DNA of 64,000 bases, from assembly GCA_044226205.1 (NCBI GenBank), contig JBGAHL010000029.1, positions 1 through 64,000 of the forward strand, read 5' to 3'. Shown one piece after another: positions 43,304-53,300 of the stretch. Source of the stretch: M3007 sp044226205 (GTDB lineage: Bacteria; Bacteroidota; Bacteroidia; Chitinophagales; Saprospiraceae). The notes beneath the pieces are model-generated. The model searched no databases, was not told where the DNA came from, and saw nothing but the letters and a program-made list of their open reading frames with translations. Position 1 is the first letter of the stretch. The number at the start of each line of letters is the position of its first letter. A program made the position numbers and the translations under genes.

Positions 43304-43365
43304 CACCGCCAAGGCGCCAAGACGCGAAGGTTCGCGAACCCTTTGCGCCTCCGCGTCTTGGCGGT
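43304..43365. repeat. Inverted repeat with CGCCAAGACGCG arms (REP-like)
   Basis: CGCCAAGACGCG (43315-43326) pairs perfectly with CGCGTCTTGGCG (43352-43363); the loop contains a second small hairpin, AAGGTT-CGCG-AACCCTT. It stands between the SprB/HYR gene and the S41 gene. There is no T tract after it on the minus strand, so it reads as an interspersed palindrome more than a terminator. Confidence 0.55.
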
Positions 43366-43453
43366 AAAAAATAGAACCCCTGAGCGTCTAAAAAAGACAA
43401 GGGAAGCCTCCCTTTGGAGACCCCCCTGTGTCAAAGATGAAGCATTTAGCCTC

Positions 43454-46400
43454 TTACCTCATTCTTATCAGTGTTTTGGATAAATATTGGCCATCATCGG
43501 CCAGGAGGATTATGCGCCAGGCGCCTGCCGGCAAATCGTGGAGATCAAGCGTGTACCACTCGGTTCCTTCGCCGATCTGTTCGGTCCGTACAAGGCGGCC
43601 CGTGGCGTCGAAAAGTTGAAGGTTGACGGCGTAGCGCAAAGGCGCGTCAAAGCGCAATTCCGTCTGATCATAAGCCGGATTCGGAGCCAGTAAGGCATTG
43701 AAAGCCTGTTCAGGCGATCCGGTGGAAGAAACATTGTTGATGATCACGATGCTCGGGCCCGATGCCGTACAGCCGTTGGCGTCGGTTACGACGAGCTGGT
43801 ACGAACCGATCGTCAGGCCGCTCACATCCTCGGTGTTGGCAAAAGGAGCACCGTCGTGGTACCACTGGTAGGCGTAGGGCGAAGTGCCGCCGAAAACGCT
43901 CATGTCGATGCTGCCCACGCTGGCGTTGTTGATGTCGTGCGATACGTCGTCGACAACAAGGGTGATGGCCTGCGGCTCGGTGACCTCGAAATCAAAACTC
44001 TGGGAGCAGCCGGATGCATCGGACACGACGACTTCGTAAGTGCCGGCGCAGAGGTTTTGCAATTGCTGGCCTGTCGAGCCATTGCTCCAGACAACCGTGT
44101 ACGGGCCGCTGCCGCCGATGTTGAGCAGAATCTGACCGTTGCAGGCGCCGGGGCAGCTGACGTTGGTGACGGTTGCCGCGACATTGAACGACTCCTGTAC
44201 CACGACGTGGAACGAACAGGTTCCCGTGTTGCCGGAGGGGTCGGTGGAAGCAAAAAGCACCTGTGTGTCGCCCTGCGGGAATTCGGAGCCCGAGGGCAGG
44301 CCGGTGATCTGTTCAGGCGCGCCCGTGTCGCAGTTGTCGAGTACGATCGGCTGGGCAAAATCGACGGTTGCATTGCAAAGACCTACCACGATATCGTCGG
44401 GGCAAAGCAGGGTGGGCGCAATGTTGTCGATGATCGTCAGTACCACCGATTGGGTGGCGATATTGCCGCTTTCGTCGGTTGCAGTGATGTCGATGGTGTG
44501 TTCGCCGATCTGGTCGCAGCTGAATTCGGTTGCGCTCAAAGTCCAGTTGATCACACCGCAATTATCGGAGCTGCCCTGGTCGAACAGTTCCGCTGAAATA
44601 ACGGCCAGGCCGTCGGGGCCGAGCGCTGCCGTCGCGTTTTGCAACAGGAGGGTGGGCGCCTGCGTGTCGGCCGAGGGCACTTCGATGTCGAGCACTTTGG
44701 TACAGCCATAGGCGTCGGTCACCGTGGCGCCATAGAATCCGAAGCAGAGGTCGGATTGTTGCGGGGTCGTAGCGCCGGTATTCCAGACGATCGAGAGCGG
44801 CTGTGCGCCGTTCAGGTCGAGACTGATGGAGCCGTCGCAGATCTGACCGCAGCTGGCCGGGCTTACCTGTTGAGCAACCGTGAGTTCGGAGCCAATTTTT
44901 ACCGTAAAACTGCAGGTCGCGGTGTTGCCTGCCGCGTCGGTATAGCGATAGGTCTGGGTCGTCGTCGTGCCGGCGGGAAACACGGAGCAGGAAGCCAAAC
45001 CGCTTTCCTGCACCAGTTGGGCCGGGTTGTACGGACAGTTGTCGCTGACGCCCGGCGTTGCAAACTGGACTTGCGCCTCGCAAGCGCCGACTTCGATATT
45101 CGCAGGGCAGTTCAGTACGGGTACGATGTTGTCGGTGACCGTGACGGTGGCCGTGCCGGTGCTCGAGTTGCCGTTCACGTCCGTAGCGGTCAGTACGACC
45201 GTATGGGCGCCCAGCGCGCTGCAATCGAAGGACGAGGGGCTCACGGCCAGGCTGGCCAGCGAGCATTCGCCGTCGGCGGTACCTGCATCGATCATGGCTG
45301 CGGTGAGTACCGCCGTGCCGTTGGAATTCAATTCGACGGTGGCGTCATGCGTCTGCACGAGTGGCGGGTTTTGGTCCGTTGCCGTGATGCTGCTGTTGAA
45401 AGTATGGCTGCAGCCGTTTTGATCGGTAACCGTAAGGCCATAGGCGCCGGGCAGCAGGTTGCTCAGGGCATTATTGGTATTGCCGTTTGACCAAAGGTAA
45501 CTGTAAGGCGCCGTGCCGCCCGAGGCTGCAATACCCAGCGCACCCGCTGCATCGTCGGCGCACAACACGTTTTGCTGCGATACCAGCGTGACGCCAAGCG
45601 CCTGAGGACCAGTGATCTGGAACGGAACGATTGCCTGACAGCCTGCGCCATCCGAGACGGTAAGGCTGTACGATCCAACGGCAAGGTTTTGAATCGCCGC
45701 GACCGTGGCGCCTGTGCTCCATTGGTACGTAGCCGGGCCGTTGGCCCCGCTGACATTGGCGGTAGCGGAGCCATTGGTGTAGCCGAAGCAACTGGGCGAA
45801 GTGGTGAGTACCAGCGCGGCAAGCGCGCAACTGGACGGGTTGATATTGGCTACCCCGGTGGCGGTGCAACCGTTGGCGTCCGTTACCGTGAGCGGGTAAG
45901 CGCCCGGAGCAAGATTGCCGATGGAGGCGGAAGTTGCCCCTGTTTCCCAAAGATAGGAATAGGCGCCCGTGCCTCCCTGGGCTGCGGCGGTCGCGGTGCC
46001 GTTGTTGGCGCCGGGCAGGGTTTCTGCCGTGACATTGATGTTGACCGTAAGGGCCGTCGGTTCGCTGATGTTGACCGTTGCGGTTGCCGTGCAGGAAGCC
46101 TGATCGGTCACCGTTACTGCGTACAGTCCGGCGCCGAGGTTATCGGCGGTAGCCGTCTGATTGCCGTTCGACCAGTTGTAGAAGTAAACCAGGGTGCCGC
46201 CGCCGGCCAGCACGGTTGCCGAGCCGTTGGAACCGCCGTTGCAGCTTACGTTTTGGCTTTGTGAAATGACTGCCGTGACATTGGTCGGCGCCGTGATGAC
46301 GGCTTCGTCCGTGGCGGTACAACCATTGGCGGTGTTGGTTACCAACAAGATGTAGGTGCCGGGGGCGTCCACCCTGGGCATCAGGGTATTTTGTCCAATG

Positions 46401-49400
46401 ACAATGTTGCCGTCAGGGGTTGACCAGCTGTAAGTGATCTGGCTGCCCGTGGAGGAGCCGGTTCCGTTGAGGGTTAAAAATCCGTTGACACAGTTCAAGG
46501 GCAGATCCTGACCTGCGTATGCGGTTGGGGGTATGGCGTTGGATTCCACAAAAGTGACGGCCTGACTGGTGCAACCGTTCACCGGATGGGTAGCCGTTAC
46601 GGTGTAAACACCGGGTGCGTTTACCGTAGGATTGGCAAGGCTGGATACAAAGCCGTCGGGGCCGGTCCAGGCAAAAGTGGTTCCTGCCGGCGTAGCGGTG
46701 GCGTTAAGGGTCAGGGAAGTCTGGGTGCAGGTCAGGGTACCGCCCGGGGCGGCGCTGACCAAAGGCGGCGTCACATTCTGCGTCACCGTGACGGAGACGG
46801 AGTTGGTGCAGCCATTGGCCGGGTTCGTGACCACCACCGAGTAATTGCCCGGCGCGGTCACCGTGGGGTTTTGCAAAGTCGAACTGAAACCGCCCGGACC
46901 CGTCCAGAGGAAGTTCACCATAGCCGGCTCAACCGTGGTCATGATCATCACATCGGGGTGTGAACAGGTCAGCGGTCCTGCCGAAGCCGTCAATACCGGC
47001 GGCATGGTATTTTGAACAACCGTCACGCTGGCCGTACCCATGCAGCCGTTGGCCGGGTTGGTCACGACGAGCGTGTAGGTGCCGGGCACGGTCACGACCG
47101 GGTTGGCCACCGAAGACGTAAAACCGACGGGGCCCGACCACTGGAACGTGGAACCGGGTATGGATGACGTACCGCTCAAAGGCACGTTGGTACTGACACA
47201 AGTCAGGGTGCCGAAGGCAGTGGCAGTGGCGACCGGCAAGGTCAGATCTGTACCTACGAGCACCGAATCGAGGGCGAAACATCCGTTGGAAGCATCGGTC
47301 AGCGAGAGGTAGTACAGGCCGGCGGCGTCCACTTGGGGCGTAGCCGTATTTGCTCCGTTTACAAAATGACCGGTATCGGTTGTCCAGTCAAATTGCAGGG
47401 CGCCGTTGCCGTTCGAGGCGCTGGCGTCGAGCGTCACAACGGAAGTCGAACAGGTCAGCAACTGATCCGGGCCTGCCAGCGCTTCGGGCGCGAGCGTATC
47501 CCATACCACGGTAGTAGAAGCGACATCTTCGCAAAGATTGATCGTATCAGCCACGGTCAGGAAATACGTGCCCGCGGCATCCACCACCGGAGAAAGCGTG
47601 TTTTCGCCGCTGACGATATGGCCATCGGGAGTCGTCCAGCTGATGACGATGTTATCGCCGCTGAGCGAAGAGTTGCCTTCCAGTACAACGTTTGAAACGA
47701 TACAATTGAGCACCTTCGAAGGGCCGGCCGAGGCGATGGGCGCTGTGGAAAACACTTCTGCCGAGGCTTCGGCCGTACATCCGCTGATCAAATGAGTCGC
47801 CGTCAGCGTGTACACGCCGGGCTCCGTTACGATCAGGGTCAGTTCCTGGGAAGTAAATCCGTTGGGCCCCGACCAGGCGTATTCCACGTCGTTGTCGGGC
47901 GCTACCGATCCCGAAATGGTAACTTCGGTCAGGTCGCAGGACAGCGTGTCGGTCACATCGGCCGAGACAGTCGGTTGAATGACGTTGGTGGTCACCACAA
48001 CCTCGTCGCTGGCCGAGCAGCCATTGGCCGCGTCGATCACCGTCAGGGTGTAGGCGCCTGTTGCATCCACGACCGGGGTATCCGTGCTGTCGCCGCTCAG
48101 GATGTTGCCGTCCAGGGTTGTCCAGACGTACACGATTTGGTCGCCCTGGCTGGAGGCAGTGCCGTCCAGTGAAATTTGCAGCGCCGCGCAGGTGATGATT
48201 TGATCGTCGCCCGCGGCGGCGTTGGGGAGGGTAAAGTTGCCCGCTACGTCGAGGGTGTCGGATATGGAACAACCGTTGGCGAGGTTGGTGGCAAATACCA
48301 CGTAACTACCGGGTTCGTTCACGACCGGGCTTTGCTCCGCCGATTCAAAACCGTCGGGGCCGTACCAGTAATAGCCGGTGGCAATGGTCGAATCAGTTTC
48401 CACGCCGATCTGCACCTCCGTTTGCACGCAGGTCAGGGCGCCCCCAAAAGTGTACAAGATCACGGCAGGGTTGGTGTCGGCGGCGACCAGCGCTGTTTTT
48501 TGTATAAAACAGCCCGTCAGGGTGTCGGTGAGGGTAAACCAATAGGCGCCCGGACTGCCAACCGTGGGCTCGGGCAGGGTAGAGATGAATCCTCCCGGGC
48601 CTTGCCAGACCCAGACGGTGTTGAGCGTGTCGTATTCGGCGGAAAGCGCCACCGAATCCAGCAAACAGCTCAGCGTGTCGCCTGCCACGGTGGCCGAGGG
48701 CGGCGCGTTGAGGCCGCTTACCACGATCGTGTCGATGGCCTGGCAACCGTTGGTGGTATTCACCACGGTCAGTACGAAAGTACCCGTGTGGTCAAAAATA
48801 GCGTGCGGCTGATTGGCATTTCCCGACAAGTGGCCGCCATCGAGGGCCATCCACATGTAGGTGTATTCGGGGCCTGTCGGGCCGTTGCTCCAGAGGGTGT
48901 CCGTTGTGTTGGTGCAGGCAACCGTGATGTCGTCGCCGAGGTCGATGACGGGCGGCACGGAATCGATGGTGACCAGGGCCTGCGCGCTGGCAGTACAACC
49001 GTTCTGCGTATTGGTTACCAGCAGATCGTAATAGCCGGGGGCTGCGGCATACACGGTAAAAGAGTCTGGATTGCTGACGAATATCCCCCCGGCAGTTGAC
49101 CAGGAGTAGGAAATCTGGTCGCCTGTCGTCGATCCATCGGCGCTCAGCGCGACGATGGCATTGGCGCAGTTGATCTCGGCATCCGCCGTGGCAGCCACGG
49201 GGAAATCGGTCTCCAGATTGAATTCGGCGACAGCGGTGCATCCGTTGGCATCGGTTGCCGTGACGGAATAAATGCCGGCGGTCAGGTCCTCGAGAACCGG
49301 ATTGATATCGCCGTTATTCCAGACATAGGTATAGGATGGCGTGCCGCCCTCTGCGCTGACCGCAATATAGCCGGCATTGCTCTGACAGTCGGGCGTGGCG

Positions 49401-49750
49401 ATGGAGTCGGTATTGAGGAGGAGTGCCGGGGGCGCTTCGACGAGAATATCGTCCAGCGCGCTGATTTCGCCGTTGGCATCCGTTACGGTGCAGCCGTACA
49501 CGCCGGCAGGGAGATCGAGAAGGTCTTCGGTGGTGGCGCCGTTGCTCCAGATGTAGCTGACCGGCAGTTCTGCTTGTTTGATGGTGATGAAAATAGCGCC
49601 GTCGGCGTTGTTGGAACAGGTTGCAGGGGTGATACTGTCGAGAAGAATGACGGGGGAGAGTGCGGGTTTGTTTTCAGGTGTTCGGGCGAGATCGGTGTTG
49701 CTCCAAGTTGTCAACAGGAGCAGGGAATAAAGAAAATAAATCATGTACAA
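43454..49750 (-). CDS. Large SprB / Ig-PKD-like / HYR surface protein with T9SS sorting domain
   Basis: 2,098 residues. N-terminal signal peptide (MIYFLYSLLLLTTWS; start at the first or third codon). By residue: two SprB-type repeats (about 40-180), a long run of about a dozen Ig/PKD-like repeats (about 185-1165) whose units contain xxSWTTPDGxIVSGxNTxxPxVDAAGTYxLxVTxxxNGC, SprB repeats (about 1170-1470), a HYR domain (NCPANIEVGACEAQVQF, near 1545), an SprB unit, a second HYR-like domain (LLCPDDIVVGLCNATVDF, near 1783), two SprB units, and a T9SS sorting domain starting LLAPNPAYDQTELRF (about 2017-2098). A surface adhesin-type protein related in architecture to the giant at 1-23691 but with mostly different repeats. 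Plus-strand ORFs here are shadows. Confidence 0.92.
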   Translation of the reverse strand: MYMIYFLYSLLLLTTWSNTDLARTPENKPALSPVILLDSITPATCSNNADGAIFITIKQAELPVSYIWSNGATTEDLLDLPAGVYGCTVTDANGEISALDDILVEAPPALLLNTDSIATPDCQSNAGYIAVSAEGGTPSYTYVWNNGDINPVLEDLTAGIYSVTATDANGCTAVAEFNLETDFPVAATADAEINCANAIVALSADGSTTGDQISYSWSTAGGIFVSNPDSFTVYAAAPGYYDLLVTNTQNGCTASAQALVTIDSVPPVIDLGDDITVACTNTTDTLWSNGPTGPEYTYMWMALDGGHLSGNANQPHAIFDHTGTFVLTVVNTTNGCQAIDTIVVSGLNAPPSATVAGDTLSCLLDSVALSAEYDTLNTVWVWQGPGGFISTLPEPTVGSPGAYWFTLTDTLTGCFIQKTALVAADTNPAVILYTFGGALTCVQTEVQIGVETDSTIATGYYWYGPDGFESAEQSPVVNEPGSYVVFATNLANGCSISDTLDVAGNFTLPNAAAGDDQIITCAALQISLDGTASSQGDQIVYVWTTLDGNILSGDSTDTPVVDATGAYTLTVIDAANGCSASDEVVVTTNVIQPTVSADVTDTLSCDLTEVTISGSVAPDNDVEYAWSGPNGFTSQELTLIVTEPGVYTLTATHLISGCTAEASAEVFSTAPIASAGPSKVLNCIVSNVVLEGNSSLSGDNIVISWTTPDGHIVSGENTLSPVVDAAGTYFLTVADTINLCEDVASTTVVWDTLAPEALAGPDQLLTCSTSVVTLDASASNGNGALQFDWTTDTGHFVNGANTATPQVDAAGLYYLSLTDASNGCFALDSVLVGTDLTLPVATATAFGTLTCVSTNVPLSGTSSIPGSTFQWSGPVGFTSSVANPVVTVPGTYTLVVTNPANGCMGTASVTVVQNTMPPVLTASAGPLTCSHPDVMIMTTVEPAMVNFLWTGPGGFSSTLQNPTVTAPGNYSVVVTNPANGCTNSVSVTVTQNVTPPLVSAAPGGTLTCTQTSLTLNATATPAGTTFAWTGPDGFVSSLANPTVNAPGVYTVTATHPVNGCTSQAVTFVESNAIPPTAYAGQDLPLNCVNGFLTLNGTGSSTGSQITYSWSTPDGNIVIGQNTLMPRVDAPGTYILLVTNTANGCTATDEAVITAPTNVTAVISQSQNVSCNGGSNGSATVLAGGGTLVYFYNWSNGNQTATADNLGAGLYAVTVTDQASCTATATVNISEPTALTVNINVTAETLPGANNGTATAAAQGGTGAYSYLWETGATSASIGNLAPGAYPLTVTDANGCTATGVANINPSSCALAALVLTTSPSCFGYTNGSATANVSGANGPATYQWSTGATVAAIQNLAVGSYSLTVSDGAGCQAIVPFQITGPQALGVTLVSQQNVLCADDAAGALGIAASGGTAPYSYLWSNGNTNNALSNLLPGAYGLTVTDQNGCSHTFNSSITATDQNPPLVQTHDATVELNSNGTAVLTAAMIDAGTADGECSLASLAVSPSSFDCSALGAHTVVLTATDVNGNSSTGTATVTVTDNIVPVLNCPANIEVGACEAQVQFATPGVSDNCPYNPAQLVQESGLASCSVFPAGTTTTQTYRYTDAAGNTATCSFTVKIGSELTVAQQVSPASCGQICDGSISLDLNGAQPLSIVWNTGATTPQQSDLCFGFYGATVTDAYGCTKVLDIEVPSADTQAPTLLLQNATAALGPDGLAVISAELFDQGSSDNCGVINWTLSATEFSCDQIGEHTIDITATDESGNIATQSVVLTIIDNIAPTLLCPDDIVVGLCNATVDFAQPIVLDNCDTGAPEQITGLPSGSEFPQGDTQVLFASTDPSGNTGTCSFHVVVQESFNVAATVTNVSCPGACNGQILLNIGGSGPYTVVWSNGSTGQQLQNLCAGTYEVVVSDASGCSQSFDFEVTEPQAITLVVDDVSHDINNASVGSIDMSVFGGTSPYAYQWYHDGAPFANTEDVSGLTIGSYQLVVTDANGCTASGPSIVIINNVSSTGSPEQAFNALLAPNPAYDQTELRFDAPLRYAVNLQLFDATGRLVRTEQIGEGTEWYTLDLHDLPAGAWRIILLADDGQYLSKTLIRMR

Positions 49751-49903
49751 TCGTGTTTTTACAGCGGTCCCAAGGATGAGTCGGACGCGCTGTGTTCATG
49801 GGAAAATGAGTGGATTGAAAAAGCAAATATTTGCGGGCACAAAGGTTCCATCAGCGGCCTTAAACGCTGATTAAACGCCCGTTAAAATCACATTAAAGGC
49901 CTT

Positions 49904-50830
49904 TCACATTAGCCGGAAACTGGATACGCCCAACAGGCCTTTATCGCAGTAAATCGCGGCTACATAGCTGCCTCTTTTGAGTTTTTCATCGAGTTTGTAG
50001 GAAAAAGAAAGCCGTTGAGTGGGTCCCAGGGCCACGGCTTTGGCCTGCTGTGCCACGATCTGGACCTGGCCCGAGGGCGCTTCCACGGTGGCCTTGATCG
50101 GGTTGGCGGCTGCGATGGGGGTCCCGCGGTCGTCGGCGATGACCAGGTACAATTTCTGGGGCCCCTGATAGGCTTCGGGCACGTCGGCCAGGTCGAAGCT
50201 GACATTCAGGTTGCGCACTTTTTTGGCGCGCGTGGTGAGTTTGTCGCCCCGGCGTTCCACTTCCACGCGGAAAGCGCTTGCCTTGAATTTGGCCGACTGT
50301 GTTTTGCGGATCTGGTCCTCCAGTTTTTGACTCAGCTCGCTCACCTGCTGACCCAGTTCGGTGTTGGCGCCGCGGAGGTCTTCGTTTTCACCGGCAAGGC
50401 GCGCGTTTTCGGCTTTCAGTTGTTCGTTTTCGGAGCGGAGCAAGGTGACCACGGTCTCCATTTCCGCCTTGGCCTGCTGAAGGGCGGCGATTTGAGCGCG
50501 GAGTTCCTTTACATCGCGGGTGTTTTTCTTCCGAAGTTGTTCGATCTGGCCGAGTTTTTCGGTGAAGATGTGTTCCGAACGGGCCACCGACCCCTGGAGG
50601 GAGTCGTTTTCCATCCGTACGAAATTGTAGGCGGCGTTGAGGCTGTCGAGTTGCTGGTCCAGTGTTTGTTTTTCGCTGAGCAACGATTCGATGCGGTCAC
50701 TTTGACCGGCATTTTCGCCAGCCAGCGTGCGGTATTTCGACCAGAACCAGCAAGTGGAAATTGTAGTGAGCAGAAAAAGAACGGTGGCCGCTATGGCCCA
50801 CGTGCGGAGTGTTTTTGTGTTATCTGTCAT
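49904..50830 (-). CDS. Membrane-anchored coiled-coil protein downstream of a two-component system
   Basis: 308 residues. One transmembrane helix at about 10-30 (TWAIAATVLFLLTTISTCWFW), then a long coiled coil (about 38-175, heptads such as LLRSENEQLKAENARLAGENEDL), a KFKASAFRVEVERRGDK linker and a C-terminal beta-rich domain (about 205-308: LNVSFDLADVPEAYQGPQKLYLVIADDRGTP). The N-in topology puts the coiled coil in the periplasm (inference). It is the third gene of a response regulator-histidine kinase-coiled-coil run, 107 bases after the kinase stop. It may be an accessory sensor or output of that system. The family is not one I can name. Confidence 0.72.
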   Translation of the reverse strand: MTDNTKTLRTWAIAATVLFLLTTISTCWFWSKYRTLAGENAGQSDRIESLLSEKQTLDQQLDSLNAAYNFVRMENDSLQGSVARSEHIFTEKLGQIEQLRKKNTRDVKELRAQIAALQQAKAEMETVVTLLRSENEQLKAENARLAGENEDLRGANTELGQQVSELSQKLEDQIRKTQSAKFKASAFRVEVERRGDKLTTRAKKVRNLNVSFDLADVPEAYQGPQKLYLVIADDRGTPIAAANPIKATVEAPSGQVQIVAQQAKAVALGPTQRLSFSYKLDEKLKRGSYVAAIYCDKGLLGVSSFRLM

Positions 50831-50937
50831 GGGAAATCGGATTTGATTTCCCGAAGCTTTGAAAAAGTCATGCCCAATTTTCCCGCTTTATTAAGCCGGC
50901 CTAAAAGCGAGATTAAAATTCTATTAAAACCTTATTT

Positions 50938-52320
50938 TCAATGAATTACAGGCAAGGTGACGATAAACTCCGAGCCTCCTTCGGCACGGTTTTGCAGCCG
51001 AATGCTGCCCTGGTGCAGCTGCATGATTCGCCTGCTCAACGACAAACCGATACCATATCCGCGGGTGGTTCCCGACACGTTGCTCCCCCTGAAAAAAGAA
51101 TTGAAAATCTTTTCCTCCTCGCCGGCCGGCACTCCGATGCCCCGGTCGGAAAACCGAATCTCCACCTGACGCCCGGGCAGCGAGATGCTGACTTTCACCT
51201 GTTGGTCAGTCGAAAATTTACAGGCATTGTCCATCAGGTTGAGGAAGGTGGTTTTCAGCAGTTGTTCGTTGCCGAAAATCAACATGGCTTCCTCTTCTTC
51301 GGGCAATTCGAGGTATTCGATCTGGAAATGGTATTCGGGGTGGGCGCGGGCCAGTTCGTCCTTTGCCGCGTACAACACCTCGTCGATGCGAAGTGGCCCG
51401 AACGGGACTTTGGAATGCTGAATACTTGATTGAGCCAGTACGAGCAGCCCGTTGGTCAGTTCCACGAGGGTGCGGGCGTCGTCAAAAACCGATTTCATGA
51501 CGCGCTGATATTCCTCCATACTGCGGGGCTTGTCGAGCGTGACCTGCAACTGGCTGGTGATGGCCGCCAACGGCGTGCGCAGCTCGTGCGATGCGTTGGA
51601 CACAAACTGTTGCTGGATCTCAAAAGCCGTTTCCAGGCGTTTCAGCATCTGGTTGAAATTCATGGCCAACTGGGCAAATTCATCGCGCCGGTTGCCTTCG
51701 TCGACCCGCCGGTTGAGGTTGCCGGCGGTTATTTCCGAAATCTGGGCGTTGATTCTGACCAGCGGGGCAAGCATCTGCCCGGCAAAAAAACGTCCGGCAA
51801 TGATGATCAACCCGATCCCGATGAAAAGGCCGGTCAGCAATACGTTGCGCAAATTGTTCAGTTTGCTGCGGCCGTAGCGATCGAATGCCGAAGAAATGAC
51901 GACCACCTTGTTTTCATCGTCGCCCTGTTCCGGAAACACCAGTCCGATCGTTTCCAGTTGGTCTTTGGCATAGGCTACTCGTTTTTCCCGACGGATTTTT
52001 TCGAGTAAATCATGAGAATAGCCAATGCTAAGGTCGTCGAGACTGCTGTACAGCAAGGAGTCGTTTTGGTTAAAAATCAACACCTTTTCCTGAAAAAGCG
52101 CGTGGATGGAGTTTTGATCGATGATGCGCAGGGTGTTCAGATCCACTTCTTTCACCTTGACGAGCAGGCGGGCTGTGGTGATGGCCCGGCTTTCGAGTCG
52201 CGTAAAAAACTCCTCCCGCCGATATTCGGCTGAAAGCAGATAAACCACAAGCGAAAATAGCACCAGAATGGTGCCGACAATGACCGAAAACTGAAGGGTA
52301 AGTTTAGCTCTGATATTCAT
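50938..52320 (-). CDS. Sensor histidine kinase (HAMP-HisKA-HATPase)
   Basis: 460 residues. TM1 about 10-30, a periplasmic sensor region about 31-157 of no recognised fold, TM2 about 158-178, HAMP about 180-232 (LAPLVRINAQISEITAGNLNRRV), and HisKA with phospho-acceptor His245 in FVSNASHELRTPLAAI. HATPase_c has N box NLMDNACKFS, G1 box DRGIGVP and G2 box GYGIGLSLS. It autophosphorylates and passes phosphate to the response regulator encoded 9 bases upstream. The signal sensed is unknown. Confidence 0.95.
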   Translation of the reverse strand: MNIRAKLTLQFSVIVGTILVLFSLVVYLLSAEYRREEFFTRLESRAITTARLLVKVKEVDLNTLRIIDQNSIHALFQEKVLIFNQNDSLLYSSLDDLSIGYSHDLLEKIRREKRVAYAKDQLETIGLVFPEQGDDENKVVVISSAFDRYGRSKLNNLRNVLLTGLFIGIGLIIIAGRFFAGQMLAPLVRINAQISEITAGNLNRRVDEGNRRDEFAQLAMNFNQMLKRLETAFEIQQQFVSNASHELRTPLAAITSQLQVTLDKPRSMEEYQRVMKSVFDDARTLVELTNGLLVLAQSSIQHSKVPFGPLRIDEVLYAAKDELARAHPEYHFQIEYLELPEEEEAMLIFGNEQLLKTTFLNLMDNACKFSTDQQVKVSISLPGRQVEIRFSDRGIGVPAGEEEKIFNSFFRGSNVSGTTRGYGIGLSLSRRIMQLHQGSIRLQNRAEGGSEFIVTLPVIH

Positions 52321-52329
52321 ACACGGCGC

Positions 52330-53025
52330 TCAGAGCGGTTTTAAAAAATAGCCGACGCCCTGTTTGGTGTGGATGAGTTTGGGCTCAAAGTTGCGGTCGA
52401 TTTTTTTTCTCAAAAAGTTGATATACACGTCGACGACGTTCGTGCCCGTATCGAAATTGACATCCCACACTTTTTCCGTGATCTCCGCGCGGGTGACCAC
52501 CCTGCCGTTGCAGCGGACCAGAAACTCCAGCAGGGCAAATTCCTTGGCCGTCAGGTTGACCGGCATGCCCTGCCTGCTGACGGTTTGAGACGCTGAATTC
52601 AGTTCCAGATCGGCTATTCGCAACACATTGCTTTCGTTGAGATCGCCTCCGCCGGGGTTGCGGCGTTTGAGAAAAACCCTGATGCGGGCCAGCAATTCGC
52701 GAAAATCGACGGGTTTGACGAGGTAATCGTCGGCGCCGGCATCGAAGCCGGAAATTTTCTCATCCATCGAACCGCGCGCCGTCAGCATAATGACCGGCAC
52801 TTCCGTGTTGGTGGCCCGGATGCTGCGGCACACCTCGTAGCCGTTGACAAAAGGCAGGTTGATGTCGAGCAGGATCAGGTCGTACGATTTTTGCGCGGCC
52901 ATGTGCCTGCCCACTGCTCCGTCGGGCGCCAGATCAACTTCAAAGCCGTTTTCTTCCAACCCTTTTTGCAAAGAGGTGGCCACCTTCGGCTCGTCCTCGA
53001 TAAACAATATGGCCGGATGTTTCAT
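52330..53025 (-). CDS. OmpR/PhoB-family response regulator
   Basis: 231 residues. Receiver domain 1-120 with the acidic pair in FIEDEPKV, phospho-acceptor Asp54 in LILLDINLP, the Thr/Ala switch in VIMLTARG and Lys in DDYLVKPVDF. A GGGDLNESN linker leads to a C-terminal winged helix (about 135-231: VNLTAKEFALLEFLV...TNVVDVYINFLRKKID...TKQGVGYFL). First gene of the operon; the kinase follows after 9 bases. The upstream region contains the triplicated 80-bp element, so its promoter must be very close to the ATG or within that element. Confidence 0.95.
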   Translation of the reverse strand: MKHPAILFIEDEPKVATSLQKGLEENGFEVDLAPDGAVGRHMAAQKSYDLILLDINLPFVNGYEVCRSIRATNTEVPVIMLTARGSMDEKISGFDAGADDYLVKPVDFRELLARIRVFLKRRNPGGGDLNESNVLRIADLELNSASQTVSRQGMPVNLTAKEFALLEFLVRCNGRVVTRAEITEKVWDVNFDTGTNVVDVYINFLRKKIDRNFEPKLIHTKQGVGYFLKPL

Positions 53026-53060
53026 GGGGGCAAAGTTCGTAGTTCAAAGTTTAAAGTTCA

Positions 53061-53300
53061 AAGTTTGGAGCGGTTTACCCTTCGGAAGAATGGCCTCCAC
53101 ATGCCGGTAAGAGCCAACCGCCCCAAACTTTTAAAGTTCAAAGTTTGGAGCGGTTTACTCTCCGGAAGAATGGCCTCCACATGCCGGTAAGAGCCAACCG
53201 CCCCAAACTTTTAAAGTTCAAAGTTTGGAGCGGTTTACCCTTCGGAAGAATGGCCTCCACATGCCGGTAAGAGCCAACCGCCCCAAACTTTAAACTTTCA
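53061..53300. repeat. Three tandem 80-bp palindromic repeats inside a larger inverted repeat
   Basis: Copies at 53061-53140, 53141-53220 and 53221-53300. Copy 2 differs from copy 1 at two bases; copy 3 matches copy 1 except near its end. Each unit starts AAGTTTGGAGCGGTTTA and ends CAACCGCCCCAAACTTT, so each folds on itself. The outer flanks (53034-53072 and 53278-53316, GTTCGTAGTTCAAAG with CTTTGAACTACGAAC) are themselves inverted. The block lies between the M16 stop and the response-regulator start. It may terminate the M16 transcript; no coding potential is evident. Confidence 0.88.

Noticed and set aside
53061..53300. CRISPR array from the triplicated element
   Set aside because: Copies are contiguous 80-mers without unique spacers, and no cas genes are nearby.
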